Positions 16,204 to 24,941 of a stretch of 64,000 nt of DNA are shown here, piece by piece; within the stretch, counting starts at the first letter, position 1, and the number at the start of each line of letters is the position of its first letter. The position numbers and the translations under genes were made by a program. The stretch is from positions 1 through 64,000 of the forward strand of contig JAWLHK010000024.1 in assembly GCA_041690355.1 (NCBI GenBank), given 5' to 3'. The stretch comes from JAWLHK01 sp041690355 [NCBI: bacterium]. GTDB lineage: Bacteria > J088 > JAWLBW01. A model generated the notes under the pieces. It was not told the origin of the DNA. It ran no database searches and worked only from the letters and a program-made list of their open reading frames with translations.

Positions 16204-17850
16204 TTACCACCGGGCCTGAATGCCCAGGGCATAAATCACGCGTTGGTAATCGAAAAGGTCGACGCTCGAGCGGTTGCGCACGTAGCGCAGATCGACGCCG
16301 GCGCCCCAGACCTGCCCCTGGACGCCGAGTTCGGCGCCGGCCGACAGTTCATTGTCACTGCGGTCTTCGAGGCTCACCCCGCCGTCGGCACCCGGCAGCA
16401 CGAAGGGATTATCATAGTTGCGCCCGGTATAGGCGACCTGTGCGCCGAAGCGCCAGAGTCGTCCGAGCGGCAAGTCGGCCTGCAGGCCGCCGCGGTAGCC
16501 GCTGTGCGACCAGACGTTGCCCTCACCCTCGGCATCGCCGAGCAGGTAGGCCACGTACGGGCTCAGGCTGCCGCGCCGATCGAGAAACGACCAGCTGTAG
16601 AAGAGCGTCGCCTCGTTGCTGAGGCTGTCGCGGGTCTGCGCGTAGGTCGCGCCGCCGACCGTCAGTGCGGCCGGGTCGCTCGCGAAGTCTTCCATCGAGA
16701 GCGTATTCGCGACCCCGACGCCGTGATCGCCGGTTCGAAAGACGTACGTCGGGCTGATGCTGTGGGTGCGCGAATAGAGATTGTAGGTGGCGCCGTCTCC
16801 CAGCGGCCCGAGCACTGAAAGGGAGAACTGGTACGGGAGCGCCGCGTAGTGCTCGCCCTCGCTCCAGCTCAACCCGGCCGCCGGCGCGTGATTCGTGACG
16901 TCGAACCGGTCGAGCACGTCGCGGTTGTTCAGATGATAGCTCTGGTAGAGGTGGTAGCCGAGGCTGCCGCGCAGCCCCCCGGCGATATCCGGCGACCACC
17001 CGCCGCCCAGCCGCAGCACGGCGCGGTCGCCGGCCCGGTCGGAGATCTCGGCCGGCGTAAACAGGCCGCCGTCGGTGGGCACGAGCAGCACGTTCGTGTC
17101 GTATTCGTTGCGCACCGAAACATAGACGTCCCAGGTCTTGCGCGCACGCCCTTCAAGGCGGTCGAGCGCGGCCCGGGCGGGGCCTCCTGCGTCGCCGTCG
17201 GGATCGAGGGCGGCAGCGCGCGCAAGCTCGGCCTTCGCCTCCTCTTTGCGCCCGAGGCGGTAAGCGGCGAGCCCGCTGAAGAGCAGCGTTTCAGGCTCGA
17301 GCTCGCGATCGAGTTCGCGGGCCCGGGCCAGCGCTTCGCGCGCCGCTTCGTCCTGCCCCTGCGCGTAGCGGGTCAGGCCGAGAAAGTAGTGCGCATCGGC
17401 CTCGGCTGCGTCGGCGGCGATCGCCTTCTCGAGCGCCCGGACGGCCTTCGCATACTGCTCGCTGCGGTAATAAATGACGCCGCGCGTGAGATCGACGCGC
17501 GCGCCCGCCTTCTCAGCCCGCTTGAGCGTCTTGAGCGCCTGCGCGTACTTTCCCTCGAACGACTGCGCCTGGGCGACGATCAGCAGCGCCGCGGCGTTGT
17601 CGGCGTCGGCCTTGAGCACCTGGCGCGCGGTTCTGCGGGCGTCTGCATACCAACCGCTGTCGAGCTCGGCCTGCGCGCGCTCGAGCAAGGCGGCGAGCGC
17701 CGCCTCGTCAGGCACGCTCTTCGCGGCCGGTTCCGTCGCCGCCGCGGGCGCTTTGGATCTGGCGCGCTTCTGCGCCGCGGCCGAACCGGGCGCCGCCATC
17801 AGGACGAGGAGACCAACGAGCACGAACAGAGAAGGAGACAGACGCAACAT
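16204..17850 (-). CDS. TPR-repeat / outer-membrane beta-barrel protein
   Basis: A 548-residue exported protein. After the signal peptide (MLRLSPSLFVLVGLLVLMAAPGSA) residues about 45-215 hold tetratricopeptide repeats (AQAELDSGWYADARRTARQ, SEQYAKAVRALEKAIAAD, ADAHYFLGLTRYAQGQDEAAREAL). Residues about 230-548 alternate polar and aromatic residues and end in aromatic-terminated strands (GIQARW), as in an outer-membrane barrel of the surface-assembly-modifier type. First gene of the operon with FecR and the lipoprotein. The pairing suggests a small outer-membrane system, but its cargo is unknown. Confidence 0.8.
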   Translation of the reverse strand: MLRLSPSLFVLVGLLVLMAAPGSAAAQKRARSKAPAAATEPAAKSVPDEAALAALLERAQAELDSGWYADARRTARQVLKADADNAAALLIVAQAQSFEGKYAQALKTLKRAEKAGARVDLTRGVIYYRSEQYAKAVRALEKAIAADAAEADAHYFLGLTRYAQGQDEAAREALARARELDRELEPETLLFSGLAAYRLGRKEEAKAELARAAALDPDGDAGGPARAALDRLEGRARKTWDVYVSVRNEYDTNVLLVPTDGGLFTPAEISDRAGDRAVLRLGGGWSPDIAGGLRGSLGYHLYQSYHLNNRDVLDRFDVTNHAPAAGLSWSEGEHYAALPYQFSLSVLGPLGDGATYNLYSRTHSISPTYVFRTGDHGVGVANTLSMEDFASDPAALTVGGATYAQTRDSLSNEATLFYSWSFLDRRGSLSPYVAYLLGDAEGEGNVWSHSGYRGGLQADLPLGRLWRFGAQVAYTGRNYDNPFVLPGADGGVSLEDRSDNELSAGAELGVQGQVWGAGVDLRYVRNRSSVDLFDYQRVIYALGIQARW

Positions 17851-17931
17851 GCACTCACAGGGAACGGGGAAACGGGCGGGCACAGGAACGCCCGGCCGGC
17901 GGCCGGATTCTCCTTCTGCGCCCCGGTGTAC

Positions 17932-17961
17932 ATGCTAGTCGAACGGCGGCAAGGGTGTCAA
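17932..17961 (-). promoter_or_regulatory. promoter of the TPR/FecR/lipoprotein operon
   Basis: Minus strand TTGACA (17956-17961), 18-bp spacer, TAGCAT (17932-17937). The -35 matches the consensus fully. The leader before the ATG at 17850 would be about 75 nt. It lies back to back with the promoter of the deoxyhypusine-synthase-like gene. Confidence 0.6.
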
Positions 17962-18021
17962 ATGGCGCATGTGACCGGGCGCACACGGTTTTTTCGGCTG
18001 CCGGAACCGAGGTTCGACGCA

Positions 18022-18051
18022 TTGCGCCGACGGGCCCCGGTCGACTACAAT
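18022..18051 (+). promoter_or_regulatory. promoter of the deoxyhypusine-synthase-like gene
   Basis: TTGCGC (18022-18027), 18-bp spacer, TACAAT (18046-18051). A leader of about 30 nt follows, with GGAAGGG upstream of the ATG at 18089. Confidence 0.5.
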
Positions 18052-18088
18052 TCTCTCTTCTGCACGCCTCTCTGGAAGGGAATCTGAC

Positions 18089-19228
18089 ATGGCCAGCCGC
18101 TTTCTCAAGGGGAACCTCATCGATCCGAAGCCGCTCGACCGTAATCTCAAGGTCAGCGACCTGATCGACGACTACTTTCTCGCCTACAACGCGGGCCGCC
18201 TGCGCGAAGCCTGCCACGTCTACGCCCAGAAGATGCTCGGCAGGAACGTGACCGTCGGCATGAGCATCACGGGCGCCCTGACGCCCGCAGGGCTCGGCCG
18301 TTCCTCGGTGGTTCCGCTCATCGAGCGGGGGCTCGTCGACTGGATCGTGTCGACCGGGGCCAACCTCTATCACGACACCCACTTCGGCATCGGCCTGCAG
18401 CTGCGCCAGGGGAGCCCGTTCTACGACGACACCCGCCTGCGCGAAGAAGCCGTCATCCGCATCTACGACGTCGTCTTCGAATACGACGTGCTTCTGAAGA
18501 CCGACGCCTTTTTCCGCGAAGTCGTGGCTCAACCCGAGTTCCAGCGCGAAATGAGCACGGCTGAATTTCACTACCTCATCGGCAAGTACGTGCTGGCCCG
18601 CGAGAAGGCGCTCGGGATCAAGAAGCGCTCCATTCTCTCAGCCGCCCACCTGGCCGGCGTGCCGATCTATACGTCTAGCCCGGGTGACTCGTCCATCGGC
18701 ATGAACGTCGCGGCCCTGAGCCTGGGAGGCAACCAGCTGCGCTTCGACGTCAGCCGCGACGTCAACGAAACGGCCGCCATGGTGCTCGCAGCCAAGCGCG
18801 AGGGGGGCGAAAGCGGCGTGCTTATCTTCGGCGGCGGCAGCCCCAAGAACTTCATGCTCCAGACCGAACCGCAGATTCAGGAAGTGCTGGGCATCGACGA
18901 GAAGGGGCACGACTATTTCGTGCAGATCACCGACGCCCGCCCCGATACGGGGGGGCTTTCGGGGGCGACACCAAGCGAGGCGGTCAGCTGGGGCAAGGTC
19001 GATCCGAACCGGCTGCCCGACACCGTCGTCTGCTACACCGACTCGACCATCGCCATGCCGATGATGACCGCCTACGCCATCGAAAAGGTCGGCCGCCGTC
19101 CGCTGAAGCGCCTTTATGACCGGCGCGAAGAGCTCGTCGCGAAGCTGCAGGCCGAGTATGAAAAGGCGCAGGCACGCAAGAAGCGCAAGGCCCGCCAGAC
19201 GACGCGCCGCAAGGCCATCGGCGGATGA
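18089..19228 (+). CDS. deoxyhypusine synthase family protein
   Basis: A 379-residue member of the deoxyhypusine synthase superfamily, enzymes that transfer the aminobutyl group of spermidine with NAD. The motif GGGSPKNF places the expected catalytic lysine at Lys253, and the downstream EAVSWGK block matches the known active-site region of the eukaryotic enzyme. Bacteria lack eIF5A, so the natural acceptor is probably another amine (as in bacterial homospermidine-synthase-type members), which is inference. The C-terminus is a basic tail ([12 protein letters not shown]). GGAAGGG lies upstream of the ATG. No polyamine gene is adjacent. Confidence 0.88.
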   Translation: MASRFLKGNLIDPKPLDRNLKVSDLIDDYFLAYNAGRLREACHVYAQKMLGRNVTVGMSITGALTPAGLGRSSVVPLIERGLVDWIVSTGANLYHDTHFGIGLQLRQGSPFYDDTRLREEAVIRIYDVVFEYDVLLKTDAFFREVVAQPEFQREMSTAEFHYLIGKYVLAREKALGIKKRSILSAAHLAGVPIYTSSPGDSSIGMNVAALSLGGNQLRFDVSRDVNETAAMVLAAKREGGESGVLIFGGGSPKNFMLQTEPQIQEVLGIDEKGHDYFVQITDARPDTGGLSGATPSEAVSWGKVDPNRLPDTVVCYTDSTIAMPMMTAYAIEKVGRRPLKRLYDRREELVAKLQAEYEKAQARKKRKARQTTRRKAIGG

Positions 19229-19230
19229 GG

Positions 19231-19275
19231 AGATTGACGATTTACAATTGACGATTTACGATTTGCCGGCAAGGG
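19231..19275. repeat. heptad repeat, ATTGACG/ATTTACG type
   Basis: Five heptads directly after the stop of the deoxyhypusine-synthase-like gene, ending in GCCGGCAAGG, a block also found next to the arrays at about 1.7 and 3.9 kb. Confidence 0.75.
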
Positions 19276-19332
19276 CGAGACACACCTTTCACCCCGAAAC
19301 TTCCCCTTTCTCACCGGGCACGGCGTGGGCGG

Positions 19333-19362
19333 TTCGCAAATTTGAGCGATTTTCGGTATAAT
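19333..19362 (+). promoter_or_regulatory. promoter of the PAP2 gene
   Basis: TTCGCA (19333-19338), 18-bp spacer, perfect TATAAT (19357-19362). The flanks are unusually AT-rich for this genome. The leader before the ATG at 19395 is about 25 nt and has no clear Shine-Dalgarno sequence. Confidence 0.6.
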
Positions 19363-19394
19363 TTTGTAACCTTTTGACGCCCCGCGTTACCACC

Positions 19395-20051
19395 ATGAAG
19401 AAATTCAACATTTCCAGTGAGATGGTTTTCAAGATCGAGCGCCTGTCGGTGACCGCGTTCGTCGTGCTCGCCTGCGCGGTCTCGTTTCTCTACGTCAATG
19501 ATCTGAACAGCGAGATCGCCCAGTCGGGGGGCCGCTTCACGCAGCTCCATACGTGGGTGGACAATTACATCCCCCTCCTCCCCGATTTCGTCTACTTCTA
19601 CTACCTCTACTACGTCTGGGTCGTGCTCACCGCCGTCGCCGTCACCGAACGCGACAGCTTCTACCACGCGGCGGCCGCCTTCGCCGTGCTGCAGACGTTA
19701 GCCATCAGTACCTTCATCATCTTCCCCTCGAAGATGAGCCGCCCTGAAATCGTCGGCGTCGGGTGGAGCGAAGATATGGTGCGCACGATTTACTCGCTCG
19801 ATGTCGGCTTCAACCTGCTGCCCAGCCTGCACGTAGGCCACTCGGTGCTCGTCGCCCTGGCCTTCTGGACGTACAAGCGCTCCTGGTTCCCCTTCGTGGC
19901 CCTGGGCACCTTCCTGATCACGCTGTCGACTGTGTTCATCAAACAGCACTACATCATCGACATCCCCTTCGGGCTGCTGTACGCGGTGGTCGCCTTCTAC
20001 GTCACGGTTCCGGTTTCTCAGTTCGTGCAGAGCTACCAGCAGCGCGCCTGA
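19395..20051 (+). CDS. PAP2-family membrane phosphatase
   Basis: A 218-residue integral membrane protein with about six hydrophobic segments. The central LLPSLHVGHS block is the PSLH signature of PAP2 lipid phosphatases and the later KQHYIIDIPFG carries the third-motif His/Asp (usually HxxxD). Family members remove phosphate from lipids such as undecaprenyl pyrophosphate or phosphatidic acid, or make sphingolipid-type head groups. The start chosen is the ATG, seven codons into the open frame, because the frame upstream lacks a membrane segment. The substrate is not readable. Confidence 0.85.
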   Translation: MKKFNISSEMVFKIERLSVTAFVVLACAVSFLYVNDLNSEIAQSGGRFTQLHTWVDNYIPLLPDFVYFYYLYYVWVVLTAVAVTERDSFYHAAAAFAVLQTLAISTFIIFPSKMSRPEIVGVGWSEDMVRTIYSLDVGFNLLPSLHVGHSVLVALAFWTYKRSWFPFVALGTFLITLSTVFIKQHYIIDIPFGLLYAVVAFYVTVPVSQFVQSYQQRA

Positions 20052-20097
20052 CGCCATTCGGGTACCGACGCGCGCCCGGGTCTGCTACGCTGGGAGC

Positions 20098-20892
20098 ATG
20101 CAGACGCACTCCCTCGCCCGTTCATGGGTTCTGGCAACGACCCTGGCGCTGGCGGCCTGTGCCGGCGGCCAACGCATGCCTTCCGACGCGCAGACTTCTG
20201 CCGGGCAGGCCCCCGCGTCCGATTCCGTCAATTCCTACGAAACGTTTGAAGACGCCCTGACGGTCATCGGCCGGGGCGACGTCCCGTCCATTCTCGGGCT
20301 GCGGCAGGAGCCGACCCGGCCCGAAACCGTCCAGTTTCTCAACGGCCTGTATGCGCGCTATGGACGTGTCCTGCGCATTCACGCCCTCGTCGCCAACGAT
20401 GTCGGCGACATTCACCGGGGCATCTTCATGGCCGCCCATCAGGGGGGGCCGTTTTTCTGGGAGCTGGAGAAAGCCGGCGACCGGTATACCGTCGTGCGGG
20501 GCACGACCGAGTCACCGCGCCTGCTCGAGGGCGTGACGCCGCCGGATGAGGCGGTCGCGGCCGCTCGGCGCTTCATCGACCGGATTTCGGCCGGCGAGAC
20601 CGAGGCCGCGTTCGAAGAGATCGTCTGCAACTGCATCCGGCGCGAAGACTTCGAGGCCCAGGCGCGCGGTCTGCGCGAACACGGGGGCGCCGAGCAGGAG
20701 CGCCGGCTGATCGGGGCCGAATCAGTACCCGGCCTCGAAGACCGGCTGGTTACCCTGCACTTCCTGAGCCGGCGTGCGAACGGGCCCCTCGGGTTTCACA
20801 TCGTGATGTGGCGGCCGGAGACGGAGTGGCGCGTGAATTCCGTCCAGTGGTCCCAAGACGACCTGATTCCCGCCCGACCGCTGCGCCCCTGA
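20098..20892 (+). CDS. hypothetical lipoprotein
   Basis: A 264-residue exported protein with lipobox LALAAC (Cys about 21). The mature part has two similar halves: a block around residues 45-120 and one starting at EAVAAARRFIDRISAGETEAAFEEIV (about 155), the latter resembling NTF2-like folds in which a helix precedes a beta sheet. Function unknown. TACGCT (20086-20091) ends 6 nt before the ATG, so the message may be leaderless. Confidence 0.7.
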   Translation: MQTHSLARSWVLATTLALAACAGGQRMPSDAQTSAGQAPASDSVNSYETFEDALTVIGRGDVPSILGLRQEPTRPETVQFLNGLYARYGRVLRIHALVANDVGDIHRGIFMAAHQGGPFFWELEKAGDRYTVVRGTTESPRLLEGVTPPDEAVAAARRFIDRISAGETEAAFEEIVCNCIRREDFEAQARGLREHGGAEQERRLIGAESVPGLEDRLVTLHFLSRRANGPLGFHIVMWRPETEWRVNSVQWSQDDLIPARPLRP

Positions 20893-20893
20893 G

Positions 20894-21018
20894 GCAGTCG
20901 GCGGTCACCAGTCAGCAGTCACCAGTCGACAGTTAGCAGTCACGAGTCGACAGTCACGAGTCGACAGTCACCAGTCGAACTTGCACCAGTCGACAGGCGG
21001 AAGTCACCGGTCGACTGC
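20894..21018. repeat. long heptad array, CAGTCAC/CAGTCGA type
   Basis: About 12 near-perfect 7-bp units run from just after the stop of the 20098-20892 gene to about 20980. They are of the form CAGTCAC, CAGTCGA and GAGTCGA, and trail off in GCACCAGTCGACAGG and CACCGGTCGACTG. This is the longest array in the window. No ORF with coding character lies in the 215-bp spacer. Confidence 0.85.
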
Positions 21019-21021
21019 CGG

Positions 21022-21040
21022 CCACCGAGGGTATCGGTGG
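21022..21040. terminator. candidate bidirectional hairpin between convergent genes
   Basis: CCACCGA (21022-21028) / TCGGTGG (21034-21040), a 7-bp stem with a 5-nt loop, between the convergent lipoprotein (+) and OmpA-family (-) genes. There is no T-run on either side. Confidence 0.35.
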
Positions 21041-21107
21041 CCCGCCGCCGGGCAGCTCGCCCGCATGATTCCGCCCAGCGCCCAGCGACCAGCTACCGGC
21101 CCCTGCC

Positions 21108-23525
21108 TCACTGCGCGATGATGTTGAACTCGACGCGGCGGTTCTTCTCGCGGCCTTCTTCAGTGTCGTTGGGCGCGATGGGACGCTCTTCGCCGTAGCC
21201 CTGGGCCTTCAGGCGTTCAGACTCGATACCGCGGGCGGCCAGGTAGTCCTTGACCGCCTGGGCCCGCTGCTGGCTGAGCTTCAGGTTGTACGCGTCGGCC
21301 CCCGAGCTGTCGGTGTGGCCTTCGATGACGACCTGCATCGAGGGGCTGTCCTTGATGGCCTGCGCGATTTCGTCGAGCAGCGGATACGAGTCGAAGAGAA
21401 TCGTGGCCTTGCCCGTAGCGAAGCGGATTTTCTCTTTGATCTCGATGTTTTCCTTCGTGATCTGAATCTTATCGAAGCCCTGCAGCTCGAAGCGCACATC
21501 GGTGGTCTGGCCGTTGGCGATGCGCACCTGCTTGGTATCGGCCTTGTAGTTGGGCGCGGCGGCCTTCACGGCGTACTCGCCCGCCGGCAGCTTCTGCACG
21601 AAGGCGCCCGATTCCGGATCGGCCACGATGTTCGAGAACTCGCCGTTCGGCGACGAGATGACCGCGTAGACCCCCTGGCCGGTCTTGGCGTCGACGACCA
21701 CGCCGCGCAGCGTGCCGGCGGTGACGACGGGGTTCAGCACGAAGTTGGCCAGCGTCGTGCGTCCGCTCACGATTGCGATGTTCGTGACGGCCGGTTCGTA
21801 GCCCTGGGCCATGGCCTTGACCTGATAGGTACCCGGCTCGACCTTGTCTTCGAACTGACCGGTTTCGGGGTTGGCCGCGATCGGACGCACCTTCGGATTG
21901 TTAAAGCTGATGACGCCCGCCACCGGACGTCCGTCGCGCGTTTCGAGCTTGCCCATGAGCGTGCCGAAACGCTGAATCGGCTCGAGGCGGAAGTTGACGC
22001 GGGTCGTGCGCTTGTCGACGACGCGGATGCGCTTGGTCTGCGGGTTGAAGCCGTTCGCCACGACCTTGACGGTGTATGTATCGGGCGTCATGCGCGCTTC
22101 GAATTTGCCCGAGAGCGGGTCGGTCGCCACGTTGGGCAGGTTCGTCCCCTCGAACGAGAGCGAGGCGAGCACCGGCTTGTTCTTGTCGTCGACGACGACG
22201 CCGGTGAAGACCCCGACCTTCTCGATCGGTTCGAGCTTGAAGTTGATGGCCACCTCGCGGCCCGCCTGAATCGCGACGGCCCCCTGCGCCGGCTTGTAGT
22301 TTTCCTTGCGCGCGCTCACGGTCACGTCGCCGAGGGGGAAGGCGTAACTCGTGAAGCGGCCCTGGCTGTCGGTGATCAGATCGGTCACGTTCTGACCGGG
22401 AAAGGAGACGATCGTGTCGGCCAGCGGGAGGCCGGTCTTGGCGTCGAAGACCAGGCCGCGGATCTTGCCCTCTTTGGGGGCCGGCGGCGGCGGCGGCGTG
22501 AAGTTGTAGGCGATGCCCAGGTTCGCCGTCCAGTCGGGCATGATCTCTTCGCGCGTATCGGTCAGGCTCTGTTCGGGCACGACGCCGTCGGTCATGCCGA
22601 GCAGTCCGGCCCCGAGGTCGGCGTACAGATCGATGACCAGGCCGCCGACCGGAAAGAAGCGCAGGCCCGGGGTCAGCCGCTGCGGGCTCGTGTTCCAGCG
22701 CCGCTTCTCGCCGATGTAGTAGCCGTTCAGGTCCGAGTACTGCTCGGTCGTGTACTCGAGGATGATCGAAAGGAAGTTCTGCGGAATTTCAATGCCGAGG
22801 CCGCCGACCCAGACGTCGTCGTCGGGAGGGATGCCGAGGGCGAACATCTGATGTTCCGAACCACCCGACGTCTCGAGCACGTTGCCCGCATTGTCGCGGA
22901 AGTAGCCGGCGTTCAGGAGAATGCGCAGCGGAAACGGATCGGGCAACACGGTGAAGTCGAACGTCGGCAGCGTGCGAATCCCGAAGGAGGTTGCACTGAA
23001 CTCCGGCCCGATGTTCCCCTGTTTCGTGTTGAAGCGCAGCCAGAGGTCGCCGCCGAGAAAAAAGAACTCGTTCGTCTCGAAGCCGAACTTGGTACCGATC
23101 TGCAGGTCGCCGTTGGCCTGCACCAGGGTCGGCCGTCCCATGATCAGTTCGTCGCGGTACTGGTGCGAAGTCGTCAACCCCGCGATGTAGAGCTCCATCC
23201 AGTCGGCGGTCGAAATCGTGATGTTGCCGTACGTCTCAAGGTGGCGGTGAAAGAAGTTCGGCGCCAGAAAATCGTTCTGCTGCCAGTACTGCATCCCGGT
23301 GCCGACCGCGAAGCCCCCCTGGTCTGGCGTGTAGCCGGAGACGAGGCGAAAGAGCCCGGTGCCGCCGTTGCGCGTGACCGAGAGGCGGGGGGGAACCTTT
23401 TTCTCTTCGGGCGCACCCGGTCGGGGCGCGGGTGCGTTCTGAGCCGGGGCCGGCGCCGGAGCAACGAGGCCCGCAGCCAGAGACAGGATCAGAGAGAAGA
23501 GGAAGAAGTACCGGGTGACGCGCAT
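21108..23525 (-). CDS. OmpA-family outer-membrane protein with carboxypeptidase-regulatory-like repeats
   Basis: An 805-residue exported protein with signal peptide (MRVTRYFFLFSLILSLAAGL). Residues about 60-340 look like a beta-barrel or porin-like domain with many Gly/Tyr strand ends. Residues about 345-690 hold four carboxypeptidase-D-regulatory-like (PEGA-like) repeats, each starting with a G-V-V-D-x-K-T-G type turn and ending in a Y-x-V-K-A strand. The last 110 residues are an OmpA/MotB peptidoglycan-binding domain (EGHTDSSGADAYNLKLSQQR, then GYGEERPIAPN). It may bridge the outer membrane and cell wall. It sits just after gspK, but has its own consensus promoter. Confidence 0.88.
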   Translation of the reverse strand: MRVTRYFFLFSLILSLAAGLVAPAPAPAQNAPAPRPGAPEEKKVPPRLSVTRNGGTGLFRLVSGYTPDQGGFAVGTGMQYWQQNDFLAPNFFHRHLETYGNITISTADWMELYIAGLTTSHQYRDELIMGRPTLVQANGDLQIGTKFGFETNEFFFLGGDLWLRFNTKQGNIGPEFSATSFGIRTLPTFDFTVLPDPFPLRILLNAGYFRDNAGNVLETSGGSEHQMFALGIPPDDDVWVGGLGIEIPQNFLSIILEYTTEQYSDLNGYYIGEKRRWNTSPQRLTPGLRFFPVGGLVIDLYADLGAGLLGMTDGVVPEQSLTDTREEIMPDWTANLGIAYNFTPPPPPAPKEGKIRGLVFDAKTGLPLADTIVSFPGQNVTDLITDSQGRFTSYAFPLGDVTVSARKENYKPAQGAVAIQAGREVAINFKLEPIEKVGVFTGVVVDDKNKPVLASLSFEGTNLPNVATDPLSGKFEARMTPDTYTVKVVANGFNPQTKRIRVVDKRTTRVNFRLEPIQRFGTLMGKLETRDGRPVAGVISFNNPKVRPIAANPETGQFEDKVEPGTYQVKAMAQGYEPAVTNIAIVSGRTTLANFVLNPVVTAGTLRGVVVDAKTGQGVYAVISSPNGEFSNIVADPESGAFVQKLPAGEYAVKAAAPNYKADTKQVRIANGQTTDVRFELQGFDKIQITKENIEIKEKIRFATGKATILFDSYPLLDEIAQAIKDSPSMQVVIEGHTDSSGADAYNLKLSQQRAQAVKDYLAARGIESERLKAQGYGEERPIAPNDTEEGREKNRRVEFNIIAQ

Positions 23526-23590
23526 GACTGGCTCCTACCTTGTCGGCACACCTGTAGTAAGGGGGTCTGCCGGCCGGAAAGGTTTTCCAT

Positions 23591-23619
23591 ATTAAACCGG
23601 ACCCCACAGGGTGTGTCAA
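23591..23619 (-). promoter_or_regulatory. strong promoter of the OmpA-family gene
   Basis: Minus strand TTGACA (23614-23619), 17-bp spacer, TTTAAT (23591-23596): a near-consensus promoter. The leader to the ATG at 23525 is about 60 nt and ends in TAGGAG. It lies in a local AT-rich stretch. Confidence 0.75.
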
Positions 23620-23648
23620 GAAAAAACCAGAGCAAGCATGGGCAGTTA

Positions 23649-23670
23649 CGGCGTGATCGTGCTCACGCCG
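23649..23670 (-). terminator. hairpin after the gsp operon
   Basis: A perfect 8-bp stem CGGCGTGA / TCACGCCG with a 6-nt loop lies between the stop of gspK (23760) and the OmpA promoter. There is no T-run, so it is a weak terminator candidate. Confidence 0.4.
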
Positions 23671-23759
23671 AGCCGAATCGGCAAGAGTGCCGGAACCGGG
23701 CAAGAGACGGGAGAAAGCGGGGGGGGCCTCAACGCGGCCCACGGGGAGAATGGCGCGCG

Positions 23760-24941
23760 CTATTCGACGCGCCAGTAAACGGTGCGCACCTCGTTCGAGC
23801 CCCGGCGGCGCTGCAGGACGGCCGTGGCGGTATATTCGAGGTCGCCGACCAGCGCCGACGAGGTCACCGAGTAGAGGTCGCTGCGGATGTCGATCTTGCC
23901 GAGAATGCGCTTGAAGAGATCGCCCGTGCCGTAGGCCGAGAGCACCTGCTGCACCTCGCTCATGGAGCGAAACGGTTCGGCGCTGCGCTCGTCAACGATG
24001 GCCTGGGCCGCCTCGAGGGTCATCTCGGGGTCGAGAAACTGGAGCGCTTCGACGCCGGCCGTGTTGACGTTCATCTTGGCCAGGCCCGCCCCCTCGCGCG
24101 GATAGACCGTCACGTGGGGCGCAATGGCCGTCCAGGCCTCCATGCCGATGCCGTCGATGAGCCGCAGCTCCGAGGGGCTGAAGATGGGGGCGTTGCGGGC
24201 CATGAAGCCCGGGTTGAGCTGCTGGTAGTAGCTGCTCTCGGCGCCGCCGGTCGACGCGTTGTCGTCGGCATCGATCCAGTCGACCAGCTTCGGCACGAGC
24301 TCCTGCGCAACCTGCTCTTCGAGCCCGCAGGCGATGAAGAAGTTCACGAACTGCTGCGCCAGGGGACTCTGCGGGTCGAGGCCGCGGGGAATGTCGAGCT
24401 TGTTCAGGTTGACCTTGCCCGATTCATCGCGGATGAGCAGCTTGACGGCCGCCCCCGTGTCGCCGAGCGGCAGGGCCGGCGTCTGCGGATTCATGAGCGC
24501 CCAGACCTCGTCCATGGCACCGCCGTTCTGCATGCCCATGGCCATCATGTCCGAGAGGCCGCCCATGCCGCCCGCGGCGTCCTGCCCGCCGGCCTCCTCC
24601 TCTGCCGCCATCTCGTAGGCGTAGTAATCGATGAACGCGCCGTTGGCCTGATCGCGTTCGAGGTCTGAAGCGAGCAGCACCTTGGCCGCCTCGACACCGA
24701 CCTCGGCGAAGTAGCGCCCCTGCTGCGAAAGGCGGTGGTTGGTCATCATCGACATTTCGACGCGCGTGTTGTAGGCGAACTCGACGATGAGCGTCAGCAT
24801 GAGCACCATGGCCATGAGCGTGACGATCAGGGCGGCGCCGCGCTCGTTGCCGACCACGCTCCCGCCCCGCACGCCTCGCGCCAGGCGCCCGCGCAGAACA
24901 GCCATCGCGTGTCCGGCGGATTTCTGCTGCGGCGCGCTCAC
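23760..24941 (-). CDS. gspK: type II secretion minor pseudopilin GspK
   Basis: A 393-residue pseudopilin at the tip of the secretion pseudopilus. After a 35-residue basic leader the hydrophobic prepilin segment is GAALIVTLMAMVLMLTLIVEFAYN, with the prepilin-peptidase Gly before the Ala. The large globular domain (about 70-390) includes the conserved LNKLD and LVDWIDADDN calcium-site region of GspK, and LIDGIGMEAWTAI and VNVNTAGVEAL. It overlaps gspJ by 4 nt and ends the gspC-K run; no gspL or gspM follows. Confidence 0.9.
   Translation of the reverse strand: MSAPQQKSAGHAMAVLRGRLARGVRGGSVVGNERGAALIVTLMAMVLMLTLIVEFAYNTRVEMSMMTNHRLSQQGRYFAEVGVEAAKVLLASDLERDQANGAFIDYYAYEMAAEEEAGGQDAAGGMGGLSDMMAMGMQNGGAMDEVWALMNPQTPALPLGDTGAAVKLLIRDESGKVNLNKLDIPRGLDPQSPLAQQFVNFFIACGLEEQVAQELVPKLVDWIDADDNASTGGAESSYYQQLNPGFMARNAPIFSPSELRLIDGIGMEAWTAIAPHVTVYPREGAGLAKMNVNTAGVEALQFLDPEMTLEAAQAIVDERSAEPFRSMSEVQQVLSAYGTGDLFKRILGKIDIRSDLYSVTSSALVGDLEYTATAVLQRRRGSNEVRTVYWRVE

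Noticed and set aside
20894-21018. CRISPR array
   Set aside because: Units are 7 bp with no unique spacers, and no cas gene is present.
21315-24668. 1117-residue plus-strand open frame opposite the OmpA and gspK genes
   Set aside because: No domain or signal; it is the shadow of the real reading frames on the other strand.
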